Positions 22,885 through 33,351 of a stretch of DNA of 64,000 nucleotides are shown here, piece after piece (positions within the stretch are counted from its first letter, which is position 1; every line of letters starts with the position of its first letter). The position numbers and the translations under genes are program-made. Source of the DNA: Parastagonospora avenae f. sp. tritici 18332-5 (lineage: Eukaryota > Ascomycota > Dothideomycetes > Pleosporales > Phaeosphaeriaceae); NCBI GenBank assembly GCA_022559985.1, contig JAFJTR010000053.1, positions 124,001-188,000 on the forward strand, written 5' to 3'. Below the pieces are notes generated by a model. It saw nothing but the letters and a program-made list of their open reading frames with translations. It made no database searches and was not told where the DNA came from.

Positions 22885-25274
22885 CTATGAGCTGTTGGGT
22901 CCATCTCTAAGTGTAGGAACCATGCCGAACCATGTGTCTGGAGGCGCATCATAAGATCCGTCCTCTGCCGGTACATTGGTACATGCAGACCCTTTTGCAT
23001 CGTCGCTATCGTTATCCCGTGAAGACTTGGTAATATCCTTGTGGTTTCTGCTTACGATACGTTGACTGCTTTGTGGGGCCGTCTTGGCCTCGATTTCGTC
23101 GACTCGTTGTTCTTCATTAATATCACTCAGCAGAGTGTCCCCACCATCTCTGCTCCCATCTCCATCCAAATCGGTCGAACTATCGGTATCACCTTGCACA
23201 ACTGACTCTTCATCGATTCTTTTCTCCCCACGGCCCTCTTCATTGATCCATTTCTCGACCTGCTCCTTGGTGGGCTTAAAGTGGCACCACACTTCGTCAG
23301 AAGTTGTGTAGCCCGTGCCCATGCCACCCTGAAAATTTCTTTTGAACTTCCGCTGAAGGCCTGAAAATACTCGCTTCCTGAATTCGTGGTCGATTTGTAG
23401 TCTCGCAGCTATCCATTGATCGTCTGGACGGTGTTCGTTCGGGAGTTCCTCTAGCAATTCTGTTTGCAGAATCTTTTCGTCGGTAAGACAGCGGTTGATT
23501 ATGGCTTTGCCTTCTCCCGATTCGGGCGTTACGAGCCGCAGGAACTCGAGGCTAGCGCTGCGAGGATGGCGTTAGCAATGTATGATAAGTCGAATGTTCG
23601 AAGTAAATTAACCTACGATATGTTTAGATCGATAGCGCGATTTGGGTGGACGGTAGCCTTTAGAAAAAACGAAGTGATGTGCCTGTAGAGGATCGAGAAG
23701 TCGGACTGAGAAATATGTACGGATCCTCGAACTGTTAGTAGGTACGCTGGTGAGCCATGTTCACTTGCTTCTTCCATAAGTGAATATACCGCGTCGAAAT
23801 TCGACTGCCAGTACATAAATGCCTCTGAATTAATACCAAGTATGGGCAAGTGGATGCGGTGCTTGGGGTCTTCTGCGGGTGGCCTGATGGGCGCTCTATT
23901 CAGCCATTAGCTCATGTCACGTCTTGTGCGATTTTAGGATACAATGCTTACCCCCAGATGTCGTAGATGATACCAGCCTGTACGTTTTTGAAACGCTCCG
24001 TATGTCTAAGCACTTCCACTACCGTCGCTGCGCCGAATGAATGTCCTGAAACCACAAATGACTCGACATGGAAACGTCCTTTCCAATGTGTCCAGTCGAC
24101 ACCCTTCAGCCCTCTCGAGCTACCACCAACGTAACCCTCACAGCGTAGGTTTTGCCATGCAACCTCATCGCCCTTACCAGCACAGATCATCTTCAATACG
24201 CGGTATGCCTCTTCTAGCTCACAAAGACGCAGCTCGATTTGGGCATTTCGGAGTTCTTGGTCAACACCATGTTCGTTGTTGGGGGCTGTGTCCTTAGGAT
24301 TATTTTTCGGAAATATGTAGTCCTGGCAGCGTTAGTACGGGCTATATTCCACGCAATAGTGGACCTACGACGTGATGATAGCCTTGTCTCAGCTCCTCCT
24401 CTGTGTGGTCCAAACCCTCCCACTTCTCCTTCTCTTTCTCGCATGCAGGATCGCCTTCGCAATCATCCTTCCCTGCCTTCGCACCTCCATGGCTATCTTT
24501 CTTCGCGCGCTTTCTGTGGTTGACGAACGTCCTTGCTCCACTTCCGTCTCGGTGTTCCACGGCACAGACTACGAATCCGTAGCTGGCGAACTCTGTGCAC
24601 AAGCTGCTGTACGCGGTCTTGGAACCTCCCAGGCCGTGACTAAACATTAGCAAAGGGAACACAGGATCCCGTTCGATTCCTTCCGGGGGTGACCCTTGTT
24701 CGTTCTTCACTTTATAGCCGCGCTTTTTCGAGTTGCCTTCTGGCGGCCAATGTGTCGCTGGGGGGGTATTTCGGTAAGCACGTAGCTTCGTGAGCATGGT
24801 TGTTGGAGCAGTGAAGGCTATTCCGGCCCACTCAGGTATGCCACCAAATTTGGAATATCCCTTGGCCGTCTCCATTCTCGGCCTAGGGACCCAAGTCTCA
24901 CGGCTCCATTTCTTGCCCCCACCGGGAGCCGGCCCTGTACCACTTCCAAATGCCGCGGGATAATATAGATTGAAGAGTACGGTCTCTAGCTGCAAAAGGT
25001 GTCGCCCATTCCGTTTTATATGTGATATCGTACGCGGGTCCTCGACGGGGATTTCAATCTCCATCACCCCAACTGAATAGGGGCCTGAAGCAGGAGGAAG
25101 AGATGAGATTGGGAACGTCAAATGATCTCGTAAAGACGTCGGCGGTCGAGTGCGCGGCTTTCTGGCGTGAGGTACTTCGCCAGTAGAGCGTTGGCCCACA
25201 CCACTGCTGCGTCGGCCATCGTGCTCGTGGTCAGTGCCCGTGACACGAGTCGTCTGTCGCTTCAGAAAGGACAT
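22885..25274 (-). CDS. PAF-acetylhydrolase-like phospholipase A2 / lipase
   Basis: Four exons, 25274-24369, 24322-23952, 23895-23617 and 23557-22885, with introns of about 46-60 nt, give 742 residues. The alpha/beta-hydrolase core matches plasma PAF acetylhydrolase (PLA2 group VII): PLLMFSHGLGGSKTAYSSLCTEFASYGFVV (oxyanion region), CAVEHRDGSGARTF, DYIFPKNNP, GVDQELRNAQIELR, then the nucleophile elbow GHSFGAATVVE, and IYDIWG with the following segment HLPILGINSEAF. A His in GSVHISQSDF fits the catalytic His. There is no obvious signal peptide, so the enzyme is probably intracellular. The last exon adds a Ser/Asp/Glu-rich C-terminal extension of about 190 residues beyond the catalytic fold. Expected activity: hydrolysis of short or oxidised sn-2 acyl groups; the natural substrate is unknown. 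Confidence 0.9.
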
Positions 25275-25986
25275 GCTGAAAGCTCAGAACGCCTGAGGGG
25301 TTAAATCTATGGGTATCGTAGAATTGAAGTTATTTACAACGCAACGAAAGGCGAAATATCAGAGCGCGTCAGGCTCAACTAAGGGGAGAACTGTGAGAGA
25401 AGAGATAGCGACGGCGCCTCTCCATGCTTAATCTCAACATGCATATTGTGTGAAAGCTTCTTTTAGTACCGGAAACTGCGGAAACGCGATGTTAGTCTGC
25501 GCGTAATGTTGTTTTCGCAGGTATGATGTCACAGGGACGAGCCGAGTTTCAGCCGGATCGGCAGGGACCACCCATTGCGCTGGTATCACAAATCGTATGC
25601 CACGAATATTTGGAATGTAGATCGATTGAATCGGACTATGTTTATGCTCCAGATCAGCGGTTTGGTCTGCATATGTATGCCACGACCGTAAATGCGCTCG
25701 CGAAAGGTGGTCCAGCTCGCGATGGAATTTTCTCTCGGCGGCTCATGCTTACCATTGAGCTTCATACGTCCCAAGATAATGGGTGCGCTGATGAGCCAGT
25801 GTTCCTCACGCTGCGGAAACCTTCTGCCCCGTTGAATTCTTGTTCTGGGTCTGGCCGTATCTCCAGTGTCCAAACGCATATCATGCCTCCTTCAAAAGAG
25901 CATCATTGCCTCGAGTTTGGACAGTTTTCCAAGGCAGTCAGCCCGAACCGCCTTCATCTAATGTGTTCTTCGAGTCACGCCTTCGC
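25275..25986. other. Intergenic, no gene seen
   Basis: Region upstream of the lipase gene and downstream of SLX9. A plus-strand ORF at 25523-26119 overlaps SLX9 antisense and is judged a shadow. Confidence 0.4.
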
Positions 25987-26558
25987 TCATGTTGCGCTCT
26001 GGGTCTTGTTGAACTCAGGCTTGACCTCCATATTATTTTGCACATGGCTCTTCAGCGCCGCCCATCGGTCCTGTGTCGCCCCGCCTGATGTGGTACTGGC
26101 CAATTGCACCAAGTTCTGATTGAACCTCTCCTTCTCTATCTTCTCGAGCTTCTCTTTGCGCTTCATGGCACCGGGTCGGCTCTTCAAGCTCTTGCGCTGT
26201 ATTTTTGCCTGCCCTGTCTCCACCTTGCCATCGGCACCTGCATCATCGAGACCTGAGAGCGCATCTGCTAGCGATTCGAGATTGGCGACAAGCTTCTTGT
26301 TCGGTCGGCGCCGCTTCTGAGACTTGGTGGTGGACTTTTCGATCTTGGAGACGAAGGAGGAGTGCTTGATCTTCTGTTTGTCCTTCTTCGAAGACGCAAA
26401 TGCGCTCCCGTCAAGTGACTCTGGCTGGGGAAGTGTAGCTGCCGGACGAACTGCGCGCGCTGACTTTGCGCGCGCTGTTGTGCGCTTTTTGATTGGAGCC
26501 TAGAAATGTCAATACCAATTCACGTGATATCAGACACAGTAAGTAGAAAACTTACCAT
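25987..26558 (-). CDS. slx9: Slx9-like ribosome biogenesis protein
   Basis: Slx9 is a small basic nucleolar protein that associates with pre-40S particles and aids their nuclear export. The coding exon 26499-25987 is joined to a first coding exon consisting of the ATG alone (26558-26556), separated by a 56-nt GTAAGT-CTAG intron in phase 0, giving 171 residues. It begins M/APIKKRTTARAKSA and carries the family core KKDKQKIKHSSFVSKIEK, RRRPNKKLVANLESLADAL, and a C-terminal helix with SRPGAMKRKEKLEKIEKERFNQNL, as in Slx9/FAM207A proteins. No ATG-initiated alternative gives the conserved KKRTT start without this splice. Confidence 0.87.
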
Positions 26559-27877
26559 GTTTGCGCAATCGGTTAGTAGTCTGGGTGAGGGAGGTCGTGC
26601 GCGAACTTCTTCGTGTTGGACATTTTCCCACTCCCTATCGATAAGCTCCGCTCGTTCACACGTCACGCTCCTTGCTGGTCCCACCACCCCACTTCACTTC
26701 ACGAACAACCATGCTATTATCGCCTTGTACCACACCCCTTGAGACCCTGCTCACATGCAATTCAGAATCGTACGAGTCTTTGGAGCTCGCTCTGTCTCGG
26801 TTACATACGCCGAGTAACCTTTGCTAACAGAGACTGATCAGCCACCACTTGCGTTGCTAGGTCGATATTTGTAAAGATTCAGGCTTATCGCAAGACATGT
26901 CACTCGCCCGGGTATGCTGGTATCCTTCATAACGCAATGACGGCTCAATACGGATCAGCAACCGGTGTGGTGATTGCCGCCGTTGTACCAACTCTTCGCA
27001 AACAACTCAGCGGCACAGCTCCGTGTATACTTTTGTGCCGTCAGCTCGCCTTCTAAGCACTAGACAATCAATCGCGCTGAGCCACATATCAACTGGCCGG
27101 AGCAAGATCTCTCGTAGTAGCCAGCCGCCACCAACATCGGACTTCGTATCCTACGGCCCGTCCCTCTGTAGACAATCATTGGCCTTCATGGTGCACCAAC
27201 AATATTCTAATTTTACTTCCTATTCTCGTCTATGACACCGGTAATTCCGCGGAGGAACTACTCGACAAGAACACCATATTTTCAAAATGTTAAGATGGTA
27301 TAACAGCCACGAGCACCACCTTAGGCCTGGACAGAGTATCCCTTTCTCTTTCGTCGACATGTGAATCCTGCATGAAACTTGCACATTCGAGGAATCAGGG
27401 TTCCAAAAGATAGAGGTGTGTCGCACCCTCGCACCACCTCCTTGTACCACCGTGGCACCAGCTCGCATCCCAACACTCCGGAGCTAGAGTCAACTTTACG
27501 ACAAGCATCAAGTCTAGAGTCAGGGATGCGTGCTACGCAATTGCATCAGTTCAGTCCTCTTCAGGCCATTTTGTCCTCTGATTCGCCCTTGCCACTTCTC
27601 CAGCTCACTTCAACTGCTATCCGTAGCTGCTTTGGGCGTGAACCTGTCGCGGGTGCCATCCGGATCGTTCTAATGCCATCCCTCGAAGTCAATGCAGGGG
27701 CGCGAGAATCTGATGACCTCGGGCTTGAAGGGAGTATTACGAATGTGTGACTTTCCTGTCCGGTAGTAAAGCTATCTGGCCTCTCGCACTAGTCCTTCCT
27801 TCATCAAGATCTATCCCAATATACGTTTTATCAAAGCTCATTTTAATGTAATTTCCGCAAAGCGAGGGCTCTCAATC
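26559..27877. other. Long intergenic region, no gene seen
   Basis: 1.3 kb between divergent SLX9 and the rhodopsin-like gene. Short ORFs only, without recognisable features. Confidence 0.4.
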
Positions 27878-29172
27878 ATGTCAAATTGTGCTTCGGCAGT
27901 AGATCATGCCCATGCGCTCGTGAATTCTCAAAGTCGCGGGACCGTTCTGGTAATGGTAGCTTGGTTTCTGGCGTCTGTATTGGTAAGTCGATCACATATC
28001 CACCAGTCCTGGCATTAACCTCGGTATCAGGCGATGAGTACGGTATTTAGGATCATTTTTCGATGTCGATCGCGGTATGCACAAAGCTTTTCGGTAACAG
28101 ATGACATCGTCATCGTCGCAGCTTCACTATGCGGCTTGGGGGTGACGATAGTCATCTCGACAGCAGTAGACTCGGGTCTAGGGAAGACAGGATGTCTTCT
28201 CAGCTCAGCTCAACTAGAAGACATACAGATCAAAGTCTTCGTCTCCGCGATACTCTTCGTGCTGGCCCTCAGCATATCGAAATGCTCCCTATTAATGTTT
28301 TTACACCGAGTAGCAAACAACACACTTCAGAGAGTAGGGATCATGATCATCGGCGTCGTAGTCCTGATATGGACGCTTGGAGTGTTGATGGGCATCGTAT
28401 TCGAGTGCGAGATGCCACGACCCTGGGAGATCTGGACGGGAAAATGCATACCCATGGTGATTTCAGGCACACGACACAAACACAGACACTAACAACCCCA
28501 GGTCCCTTTCTGGATCGCCGCAACCACCATCGACATAACCATAGACCTAACCCTCCTCATTCTCTCAACGCACATGATCTGGCTCAAACCCCTCACGCCC
28601 CACCAAAAAACCACCGCCACAGCAATCCTCTCTCTCCGCATTTTGTACGTCTCTTCCTCTCTATCCCAACCCCCACTAACACTCCCAGGCTCATCATCAC
28701 CTCCGCCCTCCGCCTCACCTACCTAACCCCCTTCTTCTCCCCCACCGACCCAACCCTAACCTCCTCCCCCTACACACTCCTCACGCAATTCCAATCCACC
28801 CTCTCCATCCTCCTTGCCTGCGCCCTCGTGCTGCGACCCCTCACACTCCTCTCCAAACCGCCTCACCACCGCCACGCCAAACACTGGTCCGGCTCGACGA
28901 TCGGCACGCCGTACGAAGCGTACCAGCCCGCGGATCCGTTCAGTTCGCGGACGTGCATTATCCGACAAGCACCTGCGTCGCTGCATGAGGGGAGTGAGGA
29001 TTATATTCTGCCGGAGAGAGTGAGGGTACCGCCGCGCAGGCCGGCGCCGCCATGTGAGCGCGACAGACCGGACCTCAGCATGTTCAGGACGACGACGGTG
29101 CTGCGGGAGTGTCGGTCGATGCCGAGTGCGGGGACGGGGAGGCTTGCGCAGACCGGGTCAGTCACTTCGTGA
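27878..29172 (+). CDS. Fungal rhodopsin-like integral membrane protein
   Basis: Four exons, 27878-27982, 28031-28456, 28502-28644 and 28689-29172, with 44-48-nt introns, give 385 residues. Seven hydrophobic segments are spaced as in the fungal integral membrane family related to PTH11-type receptors (Fung_rhodopsin): TVLVMVAWFLASVLAMSTVFRI, TDDIVIVAASLCGLGVTIVI, IKVFVSAILFVLALSISKCSLLMFLHRV, GIMIIGVVVLIWTLGVLMGIVFECEMP..W...GKCIP, then IAATTIDITIDLTLLILSTHMIW, and two further helices. The hallmark K-x-S-x-L-x-F-x-x-R and the Cys pair in the fourth segment/loop (FEC, GKC) are present. The tail after about residue 300 is hydrophilic. There is no CFEM domain. A receptor or sensor role is inferred from related proteins only. 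Confidence 0.85.
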
Positions 29173-29978
29173 TACGCTGGCGGTGGGCGAGAATCATTGC
29201 CACTGTGAGTTGGCACGGGGTGCTGGTGGTGTGTGTAACTGCTCGACTTTCTGTGCAAGGATCGCTGTCTGCTTGGAGAGGAGGGGGAGGTGCGTGGCCA
29301 TGGTTGGTTGTTGGACTCGAGTTGCGCCTGTTGGGTAGATAAGGCTGCGGTCTCTCGGCGACTGATTGCGAAATAACGCTCTGAATTGTGTTAGCGGAAG
29401 AAGGGTATGCGGTGGTATAGACGGTTGTCTGAAGGAAGAGCGGGGGGCACATGTTATCTATGCTCGCACCGTTGAGTAAGGTCCCCAGAAAATCCATATT
29501 TAACGTAGAGAGTATTGGGAATCGTCAAATAATCCAACTGGAGTGGTAGTTCAGGATGGTTGTGCTACAGATAGTAAGTGTATGGTGTTGGAATTCTTAT
29601 AGCAAAATGAGGTGAGGTGTGGTGGTTGCGGCGGACGCCATTTTCGAAGGTTCCATGGTACCTTTCTGCATCGTTGAAGCACCTACTGGTAAAGCAGTGT
29701 TGCATTCCTAAGCATTGGTACACAATAGTGGATTCGGGATCATGGCGGTTCATCAAGAAACATCTCAAAGATGGAGAACCATTCATTCTGTTTGAAAATC
29801 TATTGTAAAACCGGCAGCGAGGGGGTATCAGTATCTGGAACTCATAGCTGCCCTTATCCTCCCCAGGAAAAAAAAGAACGCCAGTCGTGTATTACATGCG
29901 TGTTGTAGTAATACAATCTCAGAAACCGTCATGTCGTATCAAGAACCAAGGAAAAGAGGTATCGTATGAAAGCAGCGC
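29173..29978. other. Intergenic between convergent genes, no gene seen
   Basis: 3' flanks of the rhodopsin-like and Gly/Ser-rich genes. No recognisable feature. Confidence 0.45.
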
Positions 29979-30866
29979 TTACAGCATGACACCGTACAAG
30001 ACAACAAGGCCCATAGCCCAGTAGCCCGTGTACTTGGCCATCGAGTGCGCAGCAGCCGAATCGTCTTCTCCTCCAGCAGCCGTTGTGCCGTTGGGTAGTG
30101 TGCCGTTGAGGACGAGAGAGCGGGTGTTGTTGACATCGGAGACGGTGATCAGGCTCTTGTTCAGCGCAGCATAGCTGCCGTTTCCAACGAGGTCGTTGAT
30201 GTATGCTGGGTCATCGTTCTCGTCGCATCCGCAAGGGCTGAATTCCTGGCACAAGCAGACGACGGGCAGCGTCTCGTTGGCACCCTGCTCCTGCCTGCTA
30301 ACCAGGTAGACCAGGCTGCGGCGGTCGTTGTCGTTGTCGTTGTTGTTCGTGCGGTTTGCAGTGCGGTTGTAGAAACGGTAGGGGTTGTTGTAGTGGTATG
30401 GGTACACGCTGTACAGCCAGAGCCCAGGCATGATAGCCAGCGCGGCGCCACCGACGAGTAGAGGGGCGGCGATCAGTCCCTTGGGTGTGCGCGAGCCAGC
30501 TGAGTAGGGGACGGTTGATCCGCCGCCGTAGTATGCGCCGCGACCGTATGCGGGCTTGGGGCCTGAGCCGGTGCTGGTTCGCCCACCCGCCATTGAACTG
30601 CTGGATGTGCGTCCTGATGATGAGCTGCCTCCGCCTGAACGTCCGCCTCCTGATGATGAGCCGCCGCTGCTGCTGCTGCCGCCGCGACCACCTCCACCTT
30701 TGCGACGCTCGAGGGTGTGTTCGGGCGCTACAACTTCGGCGACGCGGGGCGCATGGTCGGGCAGAATGTTGGCGGAGAGTGCATCATTGCTTTCTGGCAA
30801 TGAAGCGGCTGAGATGGTGTTTGTGGCGAGAGCAATGTATGCGAGACCGGAGAATAGTCGCACCAT
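29979..30866 (-). CDS. Gly/Ser-rich secreted or GPI-type membrane protein
   Basis: Single exon, 295 residues. Residues 1-21 form a signal peptide (LFSGLAYIALATNTISA). After a short segment comes a low-complexity RKGGGGRGGSSSSGG region of about 50 residues, then PYGRG-like Gly/Tyr/Pro sequence, a hydrophobic helix (APLLVGGAALAIMPGLWLY) followed by YPYHYNNPYRFYN, then a domain with Cys (VVCLCQEFSPCGCDENDDP). At least six N-glycosylation sequons occur in the second half (NRT, NGS, NKS, NNT, NGT). The last 16 residues are hydrophobic with no charged tail after them, fitting a GPI signal or tail anchor. I do not recognise a characterised family; the architecture occurs in uncharacterised proteins of filamentous ascomycetes. 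Confidence 0.78.
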   Translation of the reverse strand: MVRLFSGLAYIALATNTISAASLPESNDALSANILPDHAPRVAEVVAPEHTLERRKGGGGRGGSSSSGGSSSGGGRSGGGSSSSGRTSSSSMAGGRTSTGSGPKPAYGRGAYYGGGSTVPYSAGSRTPKGLIAAPLLVGGAALAIMPGLWLYSVYPYHYNNPYRFYNRTANRTNNNDNDNDRRSLVYLVSRQEQGANETLPVVCLCQEFSPCGCDENDDPAYINDLVGNGSYAALNKSLITVSDVNNTRSLVLNGTLPNGTTAAGGEDDSAAAHSMAKYTGYWAMGLVVLYGVML

Positions 30867-32243
30867 GGTGAAATGTGAAAGTGCGACACGGGTTGTTGTG
30901 CCTTAAACTATGTATGTATTATGACCAGTAGCCTGAAAGTGTGTGGTGTGCAAGCAGTAGGGGTCTGTTTGCCTGTAACTGTATTGGTTTGCTGGGTTGT
31001 AGATTATAAGTTTGTGGAGATTCAAGGGGAGACAATGGGCGTCTTTAAGCTGGCGACCCGCGGTTTACTAGCGGCAGGAAGCACTGCCTTCCGTCATTGA
31101 AAGACCCTTAGCCTGAGGCGAACATTCCTTAGCGTCAACACAGCCTTGTGCTCCTCTTGTAATGCACTGCCAAACTCCGGTCTGGCTAGGCGTGCATTTA
31201 CTCTAAACCCGCCACTTATGTTAATGCGCAGTATCTTTCACTGTGCAAAGGCTGGAAACAGACTCATCAACCTTCGCACCCCCACCCTCGCTCTCTGGAA
31301 ACACACTCATCGCCCATGTCGCCAAGATACACGCAAATGGGCTTAGTGGCGTCCTCAAGCTGCGCGAACAAGCTCAGCGAGCTGTGACCTCATACTGTCG
31401 ATCTGCCGAGCTTCTGGAAAACCCAATTGTGGCCAAACACGATCCTGTGATGGATGTCTGACAAACCAAATGCTGTGCTGGCCCGACTACCCGAGAAAAA
31501 CTCGATGCTACGCGGAGCCGAGTTGCGCTAGGATCGATGATTTGTGCCTGTGTTGGCCGTGATCGTGGAGACGCATTGGGCAGGTGTGGTAGTAGCCAAG
31601 AGTGGCTGATACTGGCACTAAATTATGCTGACGGTTGCTCATTGTTGTACTCGCCACCGTGAGTTTTGAAGTTGGATTTATGAACAAAGCTGAAGAGGAA
31701 GGGCTGAGGTGTTGAAGCAGGATGCCGTAATTGTATTTTGGTTTGTTGCTGTTTGCGGCGACAATCAGGCAAGCTCGTGTCAAAGAGTTCCAGGGCCTGC
31801 CCAGTCGCAATTACATCGTGGGACGCCTTATACACCGCCAAGCACAAATCATCATAACGAGACCGCCTTCGTGGGCTTGCTGTCATTGCGACGTGGTGCC
31901 ATTTTCCCAATTCATCCATTCATCCAAAATCGCCTATGCAGTCGGTAACGGGGACCAATAGATCGAACATTCGACACAAAGTGAGTATCTCTTGATCGTC
32001 CACAAGGTCACACCATATCCTGCTTCCAAACGTACGCCACGAGCACCTAAATCTCAGTAATAGGTCGCAGAATTGTAGATCCACAGTAGGGCTGTGTCGA
32101 CCTGAGGCAAAGAACTGGTGGCGCAGCCAGGCACGTGGTGATCCTGGACCATCACAGCCCTGCGAACATGGCGATATGCCTCTCAGCCACCGCTACCGGT
32201 ATTCCTAGGGCTGGTAGCCGCAGTAATGTTAGGCTGGTAGTCC
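30867..32243. other. Long intergenic region, no gene seen
   Basis: 1.4 kb. ORFs such as 31243-31461 and 31709-31948 have no homologue I recognise and no supporting exon structure. Confidence 0.4.
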
Positions 32244-32556
32244 TCATTGACTGGTGTCGCCTTGTTTTGCTGCGGGTCCTCCACCATCTGAGACTGTCTG
32301 GACCTTCCTATATTCTTCCTCGAGTGCTCGTTGCATCTCGAAGTCGGCTTGGCGTTCACGCTTCAGTCGCTGTTGTTCATAGTCGCGGATGACACCGGCG
32401 TGCATGGCCTGGGAAATTATCAGATATGAAGATGTTGCGCACTGGGGTGAATATGCATACAGCTTTCTCAGTCCTCTGCCCATAATGAACAGCGGCGACA
32501 ATGCCAATTGCGCCTATACAAGTAGTCGCCAACGTGATTTGCGATGCTCGAGACAT
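32244..32556 (-). CDS. pet117: Pet117, cytochrome c oxidase assembly factor
   Basis: Pet117 is a small mitochondrial inner-membrane protein that couples heme a synthesis (Cox15) to complex IV assembly. Exon 1 (32556-32461) and exon 2 (32408-32244) join across a 52-nt GTATGC-CCCAG intron in phase 0, giving 86 residues. It begins MSRASQITLATTCIGAIGIVAAVHYGQ, the conserved N-terminal helix and HYxQ motif, followed by EKAAMHAGVIRDYEQQRLKRE, QADFEMQRALEEEYRKVQ. Length and order match Pet117. It shares a 194-bp divergent promoter with VMA10. Confidence 0.92.
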
Positions 32557-32750
32557 GCTTCCAGAAGTATTAGTGAGGGTGAAGTCGAGGAAATGTTAGT
32601 GTCATGGAGGGTATCGATAACTTTTGGCGGCGGGAAGGAGCTTGGGCCCAGCTGCACCTGCCATGCCAAGTCCATGAGCTGCATCATGCCTCTCCGCAAC
32701 TCACCTCCGCCATAACCTCAACCTTCGCCCACAAATCAATACCTCAAGAT
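32557..32750. promoter_or_regulatory. Divergent intergenic promoter region, PET117 / VMA10
   Basis: 194 bp between the two start codons; the shortest divergent promoter in the window. No specific site identified. Confidence 0.5.
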
Positions 32751-33351
32751 GGTACGCTCTCTATAATCTGTGGAGCTCACTGTTCAATGCTAATGTGCCT
32801 TTAGTCTGCCCAAAACTCCGCCGGTATCCAGACCCTGCTTGACGTAAGAACCACAGCCCACCAACACCTCCGTCCAACTCACACAGTCCCCAGGCCGAGC
32901 GAGATGCACAGAAGATTGTCCAGCAAGGTAGCCCAGAGCCCCGAACCGCACTCCGAACTCGACACTAACACACCACCAGCAAGAGAATGTACCCAACCCC
33001 CAATCTTCTCTACCAACCCACCCATCTAACCCCCCAAGACCGCACAAAGCGCGTAAAGGACGCGCGAAACGAGGCGCAAAAGGAAATCGAGGACTACAAG
33101 ACCGAGAAGGAGAACGAGTACCAGAAGTTCGAGAAGGAGGTATGAAAGTAGCGGTCTGTTTGGGATCAGGCGGAGAGCTGACACGCGTACAGCACAGCTC
33201 GGGCAACCAGAAGGCCGAGGAGGATGCGAAGAAGGCGACTGACGTCAAGGTCAAGGAGATTGACGACATTGGCAAGAAGTCCGGCAACAAGGTCGTGGAC
33301 CAGTTGATCACGGCTGTCACGAACGCGAAGCCCGAGCCGCCGAGGAAGTAG
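32751..33351 (+). CDS. vma10: V-type ATPase subunit G
   Basis: Subunit G is the peripheral-stalk helix (with E) linking V1 to Vo of the vacuolar proton pump. Six coding exons: 32751 (boundaries 32749-32751, the ATG alone), 32805-32843, 32893-32926, 32980-32988, 33039-33139 and 33193-33351. The product has 114 residues, the length of yeast Vma10. It reads M/SAQNSAGIQTLLD, AERDAQKIVQQ, AREY, RTKRVKDARNEAQKEIEDY, then HSSGNQKAEEDAKK and a helical C-terminus. The fourth exon is only 9 nt (encoding A-R-E and the first base of Tyr) and is needed to restore the conserved AREYRTKR motif. The start codon is at 32749-32751, followed at once by a GTACGC donor. Confidence 0.93.

Noticed and set aside
25523..26119. 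198-codon ORF on the plus strand
   Set aside because: It overlaps the SLX9 coding exon antisense, has no recognisable motif and no consistent gene structure.
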